DNA of 64,000 bases, from contig NZ_JARLTC010000005.1 of NCBI RefSeq assembly GCF_029382225.1, positions 365,406 through 429,405 on the forward strand. The letters are read 5' to 3'. Below are positions 45,451-53,908 of the stretch, piece by piece. The stretch comes from Spongiactinospora sp. TRM90649. Lineage in GTDB: Bacteria > Actinomycetota > Actinomycetes > Streptosporangiales > Streptosporangiaceae. The position numbers were made by a program, and so were the translations under genes. Every line of letters starts with the position of its first letter. The first letter of the stretch is position 1. The notes beneath the pieces were generated by a model. The model saw only the letters and a list, made by a program, of their open reading frames with translations. It did not search any database and was not told where the DNA came from.

Positions 45451-46431
45451 ATGACCGTTATCGAGAGCCGGGCCTCATGGGGCGCCCGGCCGCCGCGCGC
45501 CACCAGCCGCCTCGCCTCGGCGCGCGGCGTGAAGGCGCACTACACCGGCGGACGGGTCGATCCCGCGACGCTGACCGACCACGGCGCCTGCCGGGCCGCG
45601 GTGCGCGGCATCCAGAACGGCCACATGAACGGCAACGGCTGGTCCGACATCGGCTACAGCATGGTCGTGTGCGGCCACGACCGGGCGATGATCGGCCGGG
45701 GCCCGCACGTGCTCCCGGCCGCCAACGGCGCGGGCCTGAACTCCGGCCACTACGCGATCCTCGTCCTGGTCGGCTCCTCCGGGGTCACCCGGATCACCGA
45801 CTCCATGAAGCGCGCCTTCCACGGCGCCCGCGACTACCTGCGCGAGCGCGGCGACGCCGGCGCCGAGATCAAGGGACACCGGGACGGCTACGCCACCGAC
45901 TGCCCCGGCCCGTCCGTCTACCCGTGGATCCGGGCCGGAGCACCGAAGCCCGGCCCGACGGTCCCCCCGACCACCCCAGAACCGGAGGAAGAGATGCCCG
46001 AGATCGTGTCCGTCGGCCTGAGCGAGGAGGTCGTCGTCCCCCCGAGTGTGGACTTCCAGCCATGGTGGTCCGCCGAACGCAAGGACACCGCCGGATGGCA
46101 CCCGGCCGGTGGGCAGAGCATCGCGCCGAACGTAGCGGTGTGGGCGGACCTCACCGCCTTCGTCGCCCTGCGCGGGCTCACCGCCGGTGAGCTGGTCGAG
46201 GTCGCCCTCACCCGGCACACGGCCGACGGCAGGCTCGTCGACTACGCCTGGCCGGTCAACCGCCCGGCCCGGCTGCACGCGAGCGCCGACGGCCGGGTCG
46301 AGATCAACCTGAACGGCAGGTTCGCGCTGTCGGCCGCCAACCGCGCCCGGGTCAGCGTGCGCCACTCGTCCAAGGGCGAGGTCGTGCTCGAAACGGCCTC
46401 CGCGCTGTCCGGCCTGCTGCACCGCTCCTGA
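45451..46431 (+). CDS. PGRP/N-acetylmuramoyl-L-alanine amidase with C-terminal extension
   Basis: A 326-aa amidase_2/PGRP-type enzyme. IESRASWGARPPRATSRL at the start and the zinc ligands in KAHYTGG (near residue 31) and GHRDGYATDCPGPSVYPW (His and Cys, near 137-155) mark the domain. There is no signal peptide and the protein begins directly with the enzyme domain, as in phage endolysins. A Pro-rich linker near residues 168-178 leads to a C-terminal beta-rich domain of about 140 residues without recognisable repeats. It probably cleaves the stem peptide from muramic acid. GGAAGGTG precedes the ATG. A hairpin terminator follows. Confidence 0.87.
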   Translation: MTVIESRASWGARPPRATSRLASARGVKAHYTGGRVDPATLTDHGACRAAVRGIQNGHMNGNGWSDIGYSMVVCGHDRAMIGRGPHVLPAANGAGLNSGHYAILVLVGSSGVTRITDSMKRAFHGARDYLRERGDAGAEIKGHRDGYATDCPGPSVYPWIRAGAPKPGPTVPPTTPEPEEEMPEIVSVGLSEEVVVPPSVDFQPWWSAERKDTAGWHPAGGQSIAPNVAVWADLTAFVALRGLTAGELVEVALTRHTADGRLVDYAWPVNRPARLHASADGRVEINLNGRFALSAANRARVSVRHSSKGEVVLETASALSGLLHRS

Positions 46432-46451
46432 CCATCGCGTCAGGCGTCCAC

Positions 46452-46479
46452 GGCTCCCCGCGGCACCGCGCGGGGAGCC
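46452..46479 (+). terminator. hairpin terminator after the amidase gene
   Basis: GGCTCCCCGCG (46452-46462) pairs perfectly with CGCGGGGAGCC (46469-46479) across a 6-nt loop, 20 bp after the stop. Confidence 0.75.
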
Positions 46480-46634
46480 CGGGCGTTGAGGACGACCAGC
46501 CCGGCCACGGTGAGTGTGCAGCTCAGCAGCACCAGTTGCATGCCGTACCGGATGTCTGGGTGGGCGCCAACTGGTTGCCTCAGACGCTAGGAAGATCCCC
46601 TCGGAGGCGCATCGAGCGGCGGGTAGAAGCCACC

Positions 46635-46648
46635 ATGACCATGGTCAT
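46635..46648. promoter_or_regulatory. 14-bp perfect palindrome upstream of the two-component genes
   Basis: ATGACCATGGTCAT is a perfect 14-bp palindrome located 51-64 bp upstream of the histidine kinase start. Position and symmetry suit an activator site for the adjacent LuxR-type response regulator, that is, autoregulation. Confidence 0.5.
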
Positions 46649-46698
46649 ACTGCTCAAGGGGGATGGCACACCGCCATCCGGACTCTAATGTCGGAGAC

Positions 46699-47991
46699 AT
46701 GGCACGTCTGCGGTGGCGGAGCGATTCGCGCGGCGGCTGGCCGGGCGCCCCCGACCGGCCCACGCTGTTCAGCGTGGTCTTCTGGATCGTGCTGGTCGCC
46801 ACGGTCGCCGGTTACATAGTCCGCCCGGACGACACCCTGCACAGCGTGCTGTTCGCGATCAACGTCGTCGCCGTCGCGAGCCTGTGGCTGGTGCTGCCCT
46901 GGAAGCCCGCGCCCGGCCACCAGTTCACCGCCCTGCTGTTCCTGCCCGCCACCTTCGCGCTCGGCCTGACCGGCTCCTACGGCACCCACATGCTGCTGAC
47001 CCTGATCGGCATCGCCAACCTGGCCTTCGTCTACGGCATGCGCACCGCCTCGGCGATCCTGGGCGGCATGTCGGTGGCCATCTTCGTGATGGCCCTGCTC
47101 TTCGGGCGCACCGTGCTCGACGCGCTGACCCAGGTCGGCGCGATGGCGGTCTTCGCCGCGTTCGTGCTGGGCATGACGTCGGCCGTCCTGGAGGCGCGAT
47201 TGCGCAGGGCCGAGGCCCAGGGCCTGCTGGACCGCGTGCGGGAGCTGGCCGTGGCGCAGGAGCGGGCCAGGATGGGCGGCGAGATGCACGACTCCATCGG
47301 GCACTACCTCACGGTGATCAAGGTGGGCCTGGAGAACGCGGAGCGCTACCGCGAACGCCGTCCCGAGATGGCCTGGGACGAGGTGCGCCAGGCCAAGGAG
47401 GTCACCAGGGACGCGCTGTCCGACGCCAGGCGCTGGGTGCGGGCGCTGCGCCCGCTGGCGCTGGACGGCCGGGTCGGCAGCGCCGCCCTGGAACGCCTCG
47501 CCGCCTCCTTCGACGGCACCGGCCTGACCGTGGCCTTCGAGGTGGAGGGCCGCGAGCGCCTGCTCGAACCCGACGTGGAGCTGGTCCTCTACCGGGTGCT
47601 GCAGGAAGGGCTGACCAACGCGCTGCGGCACGCCGAGGCCCGGCACGTGCGGGGCCGCCTGACCTTCGGCGACGACCGCGTCACGCTGGTCATCACCGAC
47701 GACGGCAAGGGCCAGGACCACGGCGGCGACGGCGGCTTCGGCCTCACCTCGCTGGCCGAGCGGACCAGGGCCCTTTCCGGCGAGCTGACCGGCGGCAGCG
47801 CCGCGGGCGGCGGCTTCGAGCTGCGCGCCGAGGTGCCCACGGCCACCCGCGCCCCAGGCTCAGAGCCGGCCGCGACCAGGCGAGGACTGAGGCTGCCGCC
47901 GCTTCGCAGAAAGCGCCGGGACGACGAGCCCGGAGGCGTCGTCCGTGAGCGGCCCGAGACGGACATCCGGGCAGGGGTGCGGCCGATATGA
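46699..47991 (+). CDS. NarL-family two-component sensor histidine kinase
   Basis: About 430 aa. Five to six hydrophobic helices in residues 20-160 form the membrane sensor. The HisKA_3 dimerisation/phosphoacceptor box is RMGGEMHDSIGHYLTVI (near residue 200), followed by the kinase domain with the N-box EGLTNALRHAEARHVRG and the G-box DDGKGQDHGGDGGFGLTSLA. I use the ATG at 46699 because the upstream alternative at 46663 adds residues that look like leader DNA. TAATGT at 46686-46691 may even make the transcript leaderless. The C-terminal tail is basic and about 50 residues long. It is coupled by ATGA overlap to the response regulator. The signal is unknown. Confidence 0.88.
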   Translation: MARLRWRSDSRGGWPGAPDRPTLFSVVFWIVLVATVAGYIVRPDDTLHSVLFAINVVAVASLWLVLPWKPAPGHQFTALLFLPATFALGLTGSYGTHMLLTLIGIANLAFVYGMRTASAILGGMSVAIFVMALLFGRTVLDALTQVGAMAVFAAFVLGMTSAVLEARLRRAEAQGLLDRVRELAVAQERARMGGEMHDSIGHYLTVIKVGLENAERYRERRPEMAWDEVRQAKEVTRDALSDARRWVRALRPLALDGRVGSAALERLAASFDGTGLTVAFEVEGRERLLEPDVELVLYRVLQEGLTNALRHAEARHVRGRLTFGDDRVTLVITDDGKGQDHGGDGGFGLTSLAERTRALSGELTGGSAAGGGFELRAEVPTATRAPGSEPAATRRGLRLPPLRRKRRDDEPGGVVRERPETDIRAGVRPI

Positions 47992-48620
47992 CGATCAGGG
48001 TGCTGCTGGTCGACGACCAGGTGCTGATGCGGCAGGGGCTGCGCAAGCTCCTGGAGATCGAGGAGGACATCGAGGTCGTCGCCGACGCCCCCGACGGGCG
48101 GGCCGCGCTGCGCGCGGTGCCCCGCTGCCTGCCCGACGTGGCGCTGGTGGACGCCCGGATGCCGGGGATGGACGGCGTGGAGCTGATCGGCCACCTGAGC
48201 CGCGAGCACCCGCAGATCGCGGCGATCGTGCTGAGCACCTTCGACCAGGACGACTACATCTTCGGCGCGCTGCGCAACGGGGCCGCCGGTTACCTGATCA
48301 AGGACTGCTCGCCCGAGGAGCTGGTCACGGCCATCCACCGGGCGGCGCGCGGCGAGACCGTGCTGGCGAGCCCGGTGGCGGCCCGCCTGGTGGCCGAGTT
48401 ACGCGCCACCGCCCCGGGCAGGGGCGGGTTCCACGGCCAGGAGAAGCTCTCGGCCCGGGAGGTCGAGGTGGCGCGGCTGGTCAGCGCCGGGGCGGCGAAC
48501 AAGGAGATCGCCGCCCGCCTCTACATCACGGAGGGGACGGTCAAGAACCACGTCTCCGCCGTCCTGCGCAAGCTGGGCCTGCGCGACAGGACCCAGCTCG
48601 CGGTCTACCTCAACGGCTGA
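47988..48620 (+). CDS. NarL/FixJ family response regulator
   Basis: A 210-aa regulator. The receiver domain begins RVLLVDDQVLMRQG. The phosphoacceptor Asp is in ALVDARMPGMDG (about residue 55), with the Thr in VLSTFDQDD and the Lys in YLIKDCSPEE. The LuxR-type helix-turn-helix is at the C-terminus (LSAREVEVARLVSAGAANKE, then IAARLYITEGTVKNHVSAVL). It overlaps the kinase stop by 4 bp and is certainly its partner. A palindrome upstream of the pair is a candidate binding site. Confidence 0.93.
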   Translation: MTIRVLLVDDQVLMRQGLRKLLEIEEDIEVVADAPDGRAALRAVPRCLPDVALVDARMPGMDGVELIGHLSREHPQIAAIVLSTFDQDDYIFGALRNGAAGYLIKDCSPEELVTAIHRAARGETVLASPVAARLVAELRATAPGRGGFHGQEKLSAREVEVARLVSAGAANKEIAARLYITEGTVKNHVSAVLRKLGLRDRTQLAVYLNG

Positions 48621-48696
48621 TCCCCCGGCGGGATGAATCCTCCCGTCCCGGGACGCCGCCGAGAGCCACACTCCGCTGTACGGCGCGCTGGCCTTC

Positions 48697-48921
48697 ATGC
48701 TGCAGTCGGCCGGCAACATCGTGATCATGGCGGTGCTCTTCGTGCTGCTCGCGCTCGGCACCGGTGAGCGCGTCAGCCGGTGGCTCACCGCCAGGCCGGG
48801 GCGCATCGCCCTGATCACCGGCGTGATCCTCATCACGGTCGGGGTGTTCACGGTCCTGTACCGGGACGTCCGGATCCTCGCGCGGCGCGAGCTGATCTGG
48901 TACCCGGTGCTGTGGTCCTGA
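48697..48921 (+). CDS. small two-helix membrane protein
   Basis: A 74-aa protein with helices at about residues 5-22 (NIVIMAVLFVLLALG) and 38-56 (ALITGVILITVGVFTVLY), and a charged intervening segment. The reading frame continues open upstream for about 20 codons with protein-like sequence (HTPLYGALAF before the first ATG) but without a clear start. It may therefore be a truncated C-terminus of a larger membrane protein or use an unusual start. It lies 76 bp downstream of the response regulator. Confidence 0.6.
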   Translation: MLQSAGNIVIMAVLFVLLALGTGERVSRWLTARPGRIALITGVILITVGVFTVLYRDVRILARRELIWYPVLWS

Positions 48922-49112
48922 TCTTCCGGGTCCGCCGGGCGGCGTAGACCGGAATCCGCCGGGCGGGTGACGCCCGGCGGGGGTCCGGTGCCCCAGGATG
49001 TGGATCGTGCGGGACGGGGAGGGCCCGCACGACGCAGTGAGGGGGGCCGCCGCCCGGGGGGCGGACGGTGTGACGAAGATCGCAGGAGCCCGCGGCGACC
49101 CCCCGGCCCATT

Positions 49113-49164
49113 GCTCTACAAGCTGTAGTACTACTGAATGTAGAACTACTACGGCTTGTAGAGC
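49113..49164. promoter_or_regulatory. long inverted repeat upstream of cydAB
   Basis: Arms of 20 bp (49113-49132 and 49145-49164) pair with only two mismatches across a 12-nt spacer, ending about 20 bp before the cydA start. Inside lies a perfect 10-bp palindrome GTAGTACTAC (49125-49134) and a near copy GTAGAACTAC (49140-49149). It does not match the TGTGAAC-type Rex operator usual for cydAB in streptomycetes. It is either an operator for another regulator or a 5' RNA hairpin. Confidence 0.7.
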
Positions 49165-49184
49165 TCGCTTGTGAGGGGGAAGGT

Positions 49185-50582
49185 TTGGACGCCCTGGACC
49201 TGGCGCGGTGGCAGTTCGGGATCACCACCGTGTACCACTTTCTGTTCGTACCGCTGACCATCGGGCTGGGCATCTTCGTCGCCGGGCTGCAGACGGCCTG
49301 GCACCGCACCGGCAAGGAGCACTACCTCAGGCTGACCAAGTTCTTCGGCAAGCTGTTCTTGATCAACTTCACCATGGGCGTGGTCACCGGCATCGTGCAG
49401 GAGTTCCAGTTCGGGATGAACTGGAGTGAGTACTCCGTCTTCGTCGGTGACGTGTTCGGCGCCCCGCTGGCCATGGAGGCGCTGCTCGCGTTCTTCCTGG
49501 AGTCCACGTTCCTCGGACTCTGGATCTTCGGCTGGGACCGCCTGCCCAAGCGGGTCCACCTGGCCACCATCTGGGCCGCCGCCATCGGGTCCAACCTGTC
49601 GGCCTACTTCATCCTGGCCGCCAACGCCTGGATGAAGAACCCGGTCGGCTACACCGTCGTGGACGGCAAGGCGCGGATGACCGACCTGTGGGCGGTGCTG
49701 ACCAACCCGGCCGCGCTCGCCCAGGTGCCGCACGTCGTGGGCGCCGCCTTCATCGTGGCGGGCGGGTTCGTGATCGCCGTCTGCGGCTACCGCCTGCTGC
49801 GCGAACGCCGCGCCGGATCGGGCGACGCCCCGATGTGGCGGACCAGCCTGCGCGCCGCGCTGGCGATGACCGCCGTCGCCGGGATCGTGGTCGCGGCCAG
49901 CGGCGACATGTCGGCCAAGCTGCTGCACGAGCAGCAGCCGATGAAGCTGGCCGCCGCCGAGGGGCTGCGGCACGACCAGGCGGGCGCGGCGTTCTCCATC
50001 GTGCCCGGGGTCGAGATCCCCAACCTGCTGAGCTTCCTGTCCACCGGCGACCCCAACGCCGTGATCCAGGGCACCGACGACCTCCAGGAGCGCTTCGCCA
50101 GGGAGTTCGGCCCCGGCGACTACCGCCCCGACCTGCCGGTCGTCTTCTGGTCCTTCCGCGTCATGATCGTGTTCGGGATGGCCACCGTGGGGCTGTCCGT
50201 GCTCGGGCTCTGGCTGACCCGCAAGCGCCGCAGGGGCGGTGAGAGGCCGCTGCCCACGTGGTTCGCCCGGCTCTGCCTGCTGGCCCTGCCGCTGCCCACG
50301 CTGGCGATGATCGCCGGGTGGCTGCTCAGCGAGATCGGCCGCCAGCCGTGGACGGTCACCGGCGAGCTGCTGACCGCGGCCAGCGTGTCCCCCGGTGTGA
50401 GCCTGACCCAGGTGGCCGTGTCGCTCGCCGTCTTCACCGCCCTGTACGGCCTGCTCGCCGTCGCCGAGGGCGTGCTGCTGGTCCGGTACGTCAAGGCGGG
50501 GCCGGAGCCGGTGCCCGCCGTCCCGCGCACCCGCGACGCCGGCGCCGAACGGCCCGCCCCGCAGCCCACCCTCATGTACTGA
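49185..50582 (+). CDS. cydA: cytochrome bd ubiquinol oxidase subunit I
   Basis: A 465-aa haem-bearing subunit of the bd-type quinol:O2 oxidoreductase of the inner membrane. Conserved features are the haem-b595 His in WQFGITTVYHFLFVP (His18), then NFTMGVVTGIVQEFQFGMNW and FSFMLE-type transmembrane Glu residues. GEIGRQPW-like sequence (SEIGRQPWTVTGELLT) occurs near residue 375. It starts at a TTG preceded by GAGGGGGAAGG and a long inverted repeat. It is a non-pumping oxidase for low oxygen or when the cytochrome c branch is inhibited. Confidence 0.96.
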   Translation: MDALDLARWQFGITTVYHFLFVPLTIGLGIFVAGLQTAWHRTGKEHYLRLTKFFGKLFLINFTMGVVTGIVQEFQFGMNWSEYSVFVGDVFGAPLAMEALLAFFLESTFLGLWIFGWDRLPKRVHLATIWAAAIGSNLSAYFILAANAWMKNPVGYTVVDGKARMTDLWAVLTNPAALAQVPHVVGAAFIVAGGFVIAVCGYRLLRERRAGSGDAPMWRTSLRAALAMTAVAGIVVAASGDMSAKLLHEQQPMKLAAAEGLRHDQAGAAFSIVPGVEIPNLLSFLSTGDPNAVIQGTDDLQERFAREFGPGDYRPDLPVVFWSFRVMIVFGMATVGLSVLGLWLTRKRRRGGERPLPTWFARLCLLALPLPTLAMIAGWLLSEIGRQPWTVTGELLTAASVSPGVSLTQVAVSLAVFTALYGLLAVAEGVLLVRYVKAGPEPVPAVPRTRDAGAERPAPQPTLMY

Positions 50583-50594
50583 TCGGGACCCGTC

Positions 50595-51524
50595 ATGGAA
50601 CTCACCACCCTGTGGTTCGCCCTCATCGCCTTCCTGTGGACCGGGTACTTCGTCCTGGAGGGCTTCGACTTCGGCGTCGGCCTGCTGGCGCCGTTCCTGT
50701 CCCGCTCCGACGCCCAGCGCGGGCAGGTCCTCAGCACCATCGGCCCGGTCTGGGACGGCAACGAGGTGTGGCTGATCACCGCCGTCGGCGCCACCTTCGC
50801 CGCCTTCCCGGCCTGGTACGCGGGCATGTTCAGCCAGTTCTACCTGCCGATGCTGTTCGTCCTGGTCGGGCTCATCGTGCGCGGCGCGGCCCTGGAGTGG
50901 CGCGGCAAGGTCGGCTCGGCCACCGAGCGGGCCTGGTGCGACGCGGGCGTCATGGTCGGCAGCGGCCTGCCCGCGTTCCTGTGGGGCGCGATCTTCGCCG
51001 ACCTGCTGCTCGGCAGCGCCGTGGCCGCCCTGGTCGGCGGGGTGTTCTCGCTGGCCCTGTGCGTGCTGCACGGCGCGGTGTTCATCGCGCTGAAGACCGA
51101 GGGCCCGGTACGGCGACGCGCCCGCCTCACCGCTCTCGCCGCCTCCCTGGTCGCCCTGCCCACCGGCGTGATCGCGCTGTCCGCCGTCCCGGCGGGCCGT
51201 CCCGGTGTGATCTGGGGCGTCGCGCTCGCCGCGATGGCGGCCATCGCCGCCGGGGTGGCGTTCGCCTGGCGACGCCGCGAGGGGTGGGCGTTCGCCGCGA
51301 CCGCGTCGGCCATCGCGCTCGGCTCCGCCGCGCTGTTCGGCGCGCTGTGGCCGGAGCCGCTGCCCGGCCTGACCGTGGCCGAGGCGGCCTCGGCCCCCTA
51401 CACGCTGAGCATGCTGACCTGGATCGGAGTGATCGCGCTGCCGTTCGTGCTGGGCTACCAGGGGTGGACCTACTGGGTGTTCAGAAAGCGCGTAATGACC
51501 ACTTCGCACGCCAAGGTCGCCTAG
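50595..51524 (+). CDS. cydB: cytochrome bd ubiquinol oxidase subunit II
   Basis: A 309-aa integral membrane subunit with about eight helices. It begins with the CydB opening (WFALIAFLWTGYFVLEGFDF), includes GQVLSTIGPVWDGNEVWLIT, and is on the short side for the family (330-380). It follows cydA by 12 bp. The transporter genes cydD and cydC that usually follow in actinomycetes are not present; the next gene is convergent. The stop TAG overlaps the stop of the convergent Mo-hydroxylase gene. Confidence 0.95.
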   Translation: MELTTLWFALIAFLWTGYFVLEGFDFGVGLLAPFLSRSDAQRGQVLSTIGPVWDGNEVWLITAVGATFAAFPAWYAGMFSQFYLPMLFVLVGLIVRGAALEWRGKVGSATERAWCDAGVMVGSGLPAFLWGAIFADLLLGSAVAALVGGVFSLALCVLHGAVFIALKTEGPVRRRARLTALAASLVALPTGVIALSAVPAGRPGVIWGVALAAMAAIAAGVAFAWRRREGWAFAATASAIALGSAALFGALWPEPLPGLTVAEAASAPYTLSMLTWIGVIALPFVLGYQGWTYWVFRKRVMTTSHAKVA

Positions 51525-53908
51525 ATCGCTCCCCGCCTGAGCTGGAACAGCTCGGACGGGGAGATCGGCATCCGGTCCACGACGATGCCCTCGGCGTCCT
51601 CGATCGCGCCCGCCAGCACCGCCGACACCGGGATCACCCCCGCCTCCCCCGCGCCCTTGATGCCCAGCGGGTTCAGCGGCGAGGGGGTCTCCAGGTGGGC
51701 GGTCTCCACACGCGGCACCTCGGTCGCGTAGGGCATCAGGAAGTCCATGAACGAGGCGTTGAGCAACTGGCCGTGGGAGTCGTAGACCATCCGCTCGTAG
51801 AGCGCGCCGCCGACTCCCTGGGCCACTCCCCCGTGGATCTGCCCCTCCACGATCGCCGGGTTGATCAGCCGCCCGCAGTCGTGCACCACCGCGTAGCGCA
51901 GGATCCTGATCTCCGCCGTGTCCGGATCGGTCTCCACGATCGCCGCGTGCATCCCGGAGGCGAACGTCGAGCGGATCGGCGAGTAGTAGTCACGGCCCTC
52001 CAGGCCGGGCTCCTCTCCCTCGGCGACCGGCGGCCGGTCGGGCGCGGACGCCCCGGCGAACTGGGTCGCCCTGGCCGCCTCCTCGTCGAACGCGTAGCGC
52101 AGCGGGTTGGCCAGCGTGGCGACCGTCGCCAGCGGGATCGACGCGCCCGGCGCGCCCGCGACGCGGACCACGCCCTCCTCGATCAGCAGGTCGGCGGGGT
52201 CGGCCTCCAGCGCGTCGGCCGCGATCCGCAGCGCCTTGTCGCGCACCTTGCGGCAGGCCAGCGCGATCGCGTTGCCGCTCATCACCGCCGCCCGCGAGGC
52301 GAAGGTGCCCACCGCGTAGCCGAACCTGCGGGTATCGCCGGTCACCACCGAGACCCGCTCTATCGGCACGCCCAGCTCGCTCGCCGCGATCTGCGCGAAG
52401 ACCGTCTCGTGGCCCTGCCCCTGCGAGGTCAGGCCGGTCGAGACGTGCACGCGCCCGTCGGAGGTGACCTGCACGTGCCCGCCCTCGTACGGCCCGACCC
52501 CGGTGCCCTCCACGTAACAGCCGATGCCGATGCCGACGCGCCGCCCCTCGGCCTCCGCCTCCTCGCGGAACGCGGGGAACTCGTCCCAGCCGATCATTTC
52601 CTTGAGCATCCGCAGCGACTCGGGATAGTCGCCGCTGTCGTAGATCAGCGGACGGCCGTCCTGGAAGGTCATGTGCTGGTCGTAGGGGAACTCGTCCGGC
52701 TGGATCAGGTTGGCCTCGCGCACCGCCGTGCGGTCCAGGCCCAGGTGCGCGGCGATGCGGTCCATGGTGCGCTCCATGCAGAACACGCCCTGCGGGCGCC
52801 CCGCGCCCCGGTACGGCGTGACCTGCACGGTGTTGGTGTAGATCGACGAGAACTCCACCCGGTACGACCCGATGCGGTAGGGGCCGAGCAACTGGGTGGC
52901 GGTGATGATCGGCACGATGATGCCGTAGGGGGTGTAGGCGCCGTGGTCGTGCAGGATCGTCACGTCGAGGCCGAGCACCCGGCCCGCGTCGTCGAAGCCC
53001 ACCCGGACGAAGTGCACCTGCCCGCGCTCGTGCGCCGAGGAGATGAAGTGCTCGCGGCGGTCCTCGGTCCACTTGACCTCCCGGCCGAGCCGTATCGCGG
53101 CCCACGGGACCAGCACCTCCTCCGGCCACGGATGCACGATCTTGACCCCGAAGCCGCCGCCGACGTCGGGCGCGATCACCTCCACCGAGGGCAGCGGCAG
53201 GTCGAGCTTGGCGGCGATCGCCATCCGCACGCTGGTCGAGGTCTGGGTGCTGGAGTACACCCGCAGCGAGCGGTCGTCCGCGTCCCAGCGCGCGTAGACG
53301 CCGCGCCCCTCCAGCGGCGTCGAGGCGCTGCGCTCGATCCGCAGCCGGAAGGCCAGGGTGTGCGGGGCCGTCTCGATCGCCTGCCGCGCCGGGGCCCCGG
53401 CCTGGGTCGGCACCTCCTGCACCAGGTGTGCGCCCACGTTGCCGGGCACGTCCTCGTGCACGTCGGGGCCGCCGCGCACGGCCTCCTCGATGTCCACCAC
53501 CGGGTCGCGCACGTCGTAGTCCACGCGGATCAGCGCGCAGGCGTCCTCGGCGAGGTAGCGGTCGCGCGCGACCACCATCACGACGGGCTCGCCCACGTGC
53601 CGCACCACGTCGCGGGCCAGGGGGTAGGCGGTGCGGCCGTGGGTCAGGGCCGGGTGCGGGATCAGCAGCGGCAGCGGCTCGGCCAGCCGCTGCGGGAGGT
53701 CCTCCCAGGTGTAGACGGCCATCAGTCCATCGACGTCGAGCGCGCCGGAGACGTCGATGTCGCGGATCCGCGCGTGCGCGTGCGGGGAGCGCACGAACGC
53801 CGCCGCGAGCGCGCCCGCGCCCAGGTCGTCCAGGTAGCGGCCCTGCCCGGTGAGCAGCCGGGAGTCCTCGCGGCGCTGGATCGGGTCTCCGAACGGCCTC
53901 GGCGTCAC
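51521..53908 (-). CDS. xanthine dehydrogenase family molybdopterin-binding subunit
   Basis: A 795-aa large subunit of a molybdenum hydroxylase. Substrate- and cofactor-binding motifs include VEVIAPDVGGGFGVKI (near residue 245), YRGAGRPQGVFCMER (near 365), GLTSQGQGHETVFAQIA and the catalytic-Glu region IKGAGEAGVIPVSA near 755. The active-site loop reads PYRGAGR, not AYRCSFR, so it is a form-II type and not a true aerobic CO dehydrogenase. With the NCS2 permease upstream in the same run, a purine or other N-heterocycle substrate is more likely. The GTG start overlaps the 2Fe-2S gene by 4 bp. Confidence 0.92.
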   Translation of the reverse strand: MTPRPFGDPIQRREDSRLLTGQGRYLDDLGAGALAAAFVRSPHAHARIRDIDVSGALDVDGLMAVYTWEDLPQRLAEPLPLLIPHPALTHGRTAYPLARDVVRHVGEPVVMVVARDRYLAEDACALIRVDYDVRDPVVDIEEAVRGGPDVHEDVPGNVGAHLVQEVPTQAGAPARQAIETAPHTLAFRLRIERSASTPLEGRGVYARWDADDRSLRVYSSTQTSTSVRMAIAAKLDLPLPSVEVIAPDVGGGFGVKIVHPWPEEVLVPWAAIRLGREVKWTEDRREHFISSAHERGQVHFVRVGFDDAGRVLGLDVTILHDHGAYTPYGIIVPIITATQLLGPYRIGSYRVEFSSIYTNTVQVTPYRGAGRPQGVFCMERTMDRIAAHLGLDRTAVREANLIQPDEFPYDQHMTFQDGRPLIYDSGDYPESLRMLKEMIGWDEFPAFREEAEAEGRRVGIGIGCYVEGTGVGPYEGGHVQVTSDGRVHVSTGLTSQGQGHETVFAQIAASELGVPIERVSVVTGDTRRFGYAVGTFASRAAVMSGNAIALACRKVRDKALRIAADALEADPADLLIEEGVVRVAGAPGASIPLATVATLANPLRYAFDEEAARATQFAGASAPDRPPVAEGEEPGLEGRDYYSPIRSTFASGMHAAIVETDPDTAEIRILRYAVVHDCGRLINPAIVEGQIHGGVAQGVGGALYERMVYDSHGQLLNASFMDFLMPYATEVPRVETAHLETPSPLNPLGIKGAGEAGVIPVSAVLAGAIEDAEGIVVDRMPISPSELFQLRRGAI

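Noticed and set aside
49149..51509. Minus-strand open frame of 786 codons opposite cydAB
   Set aside because: Gln/Arg/Gly-rich shadow frame; cydA and cydB motifs on the plus strand are unmistakable.
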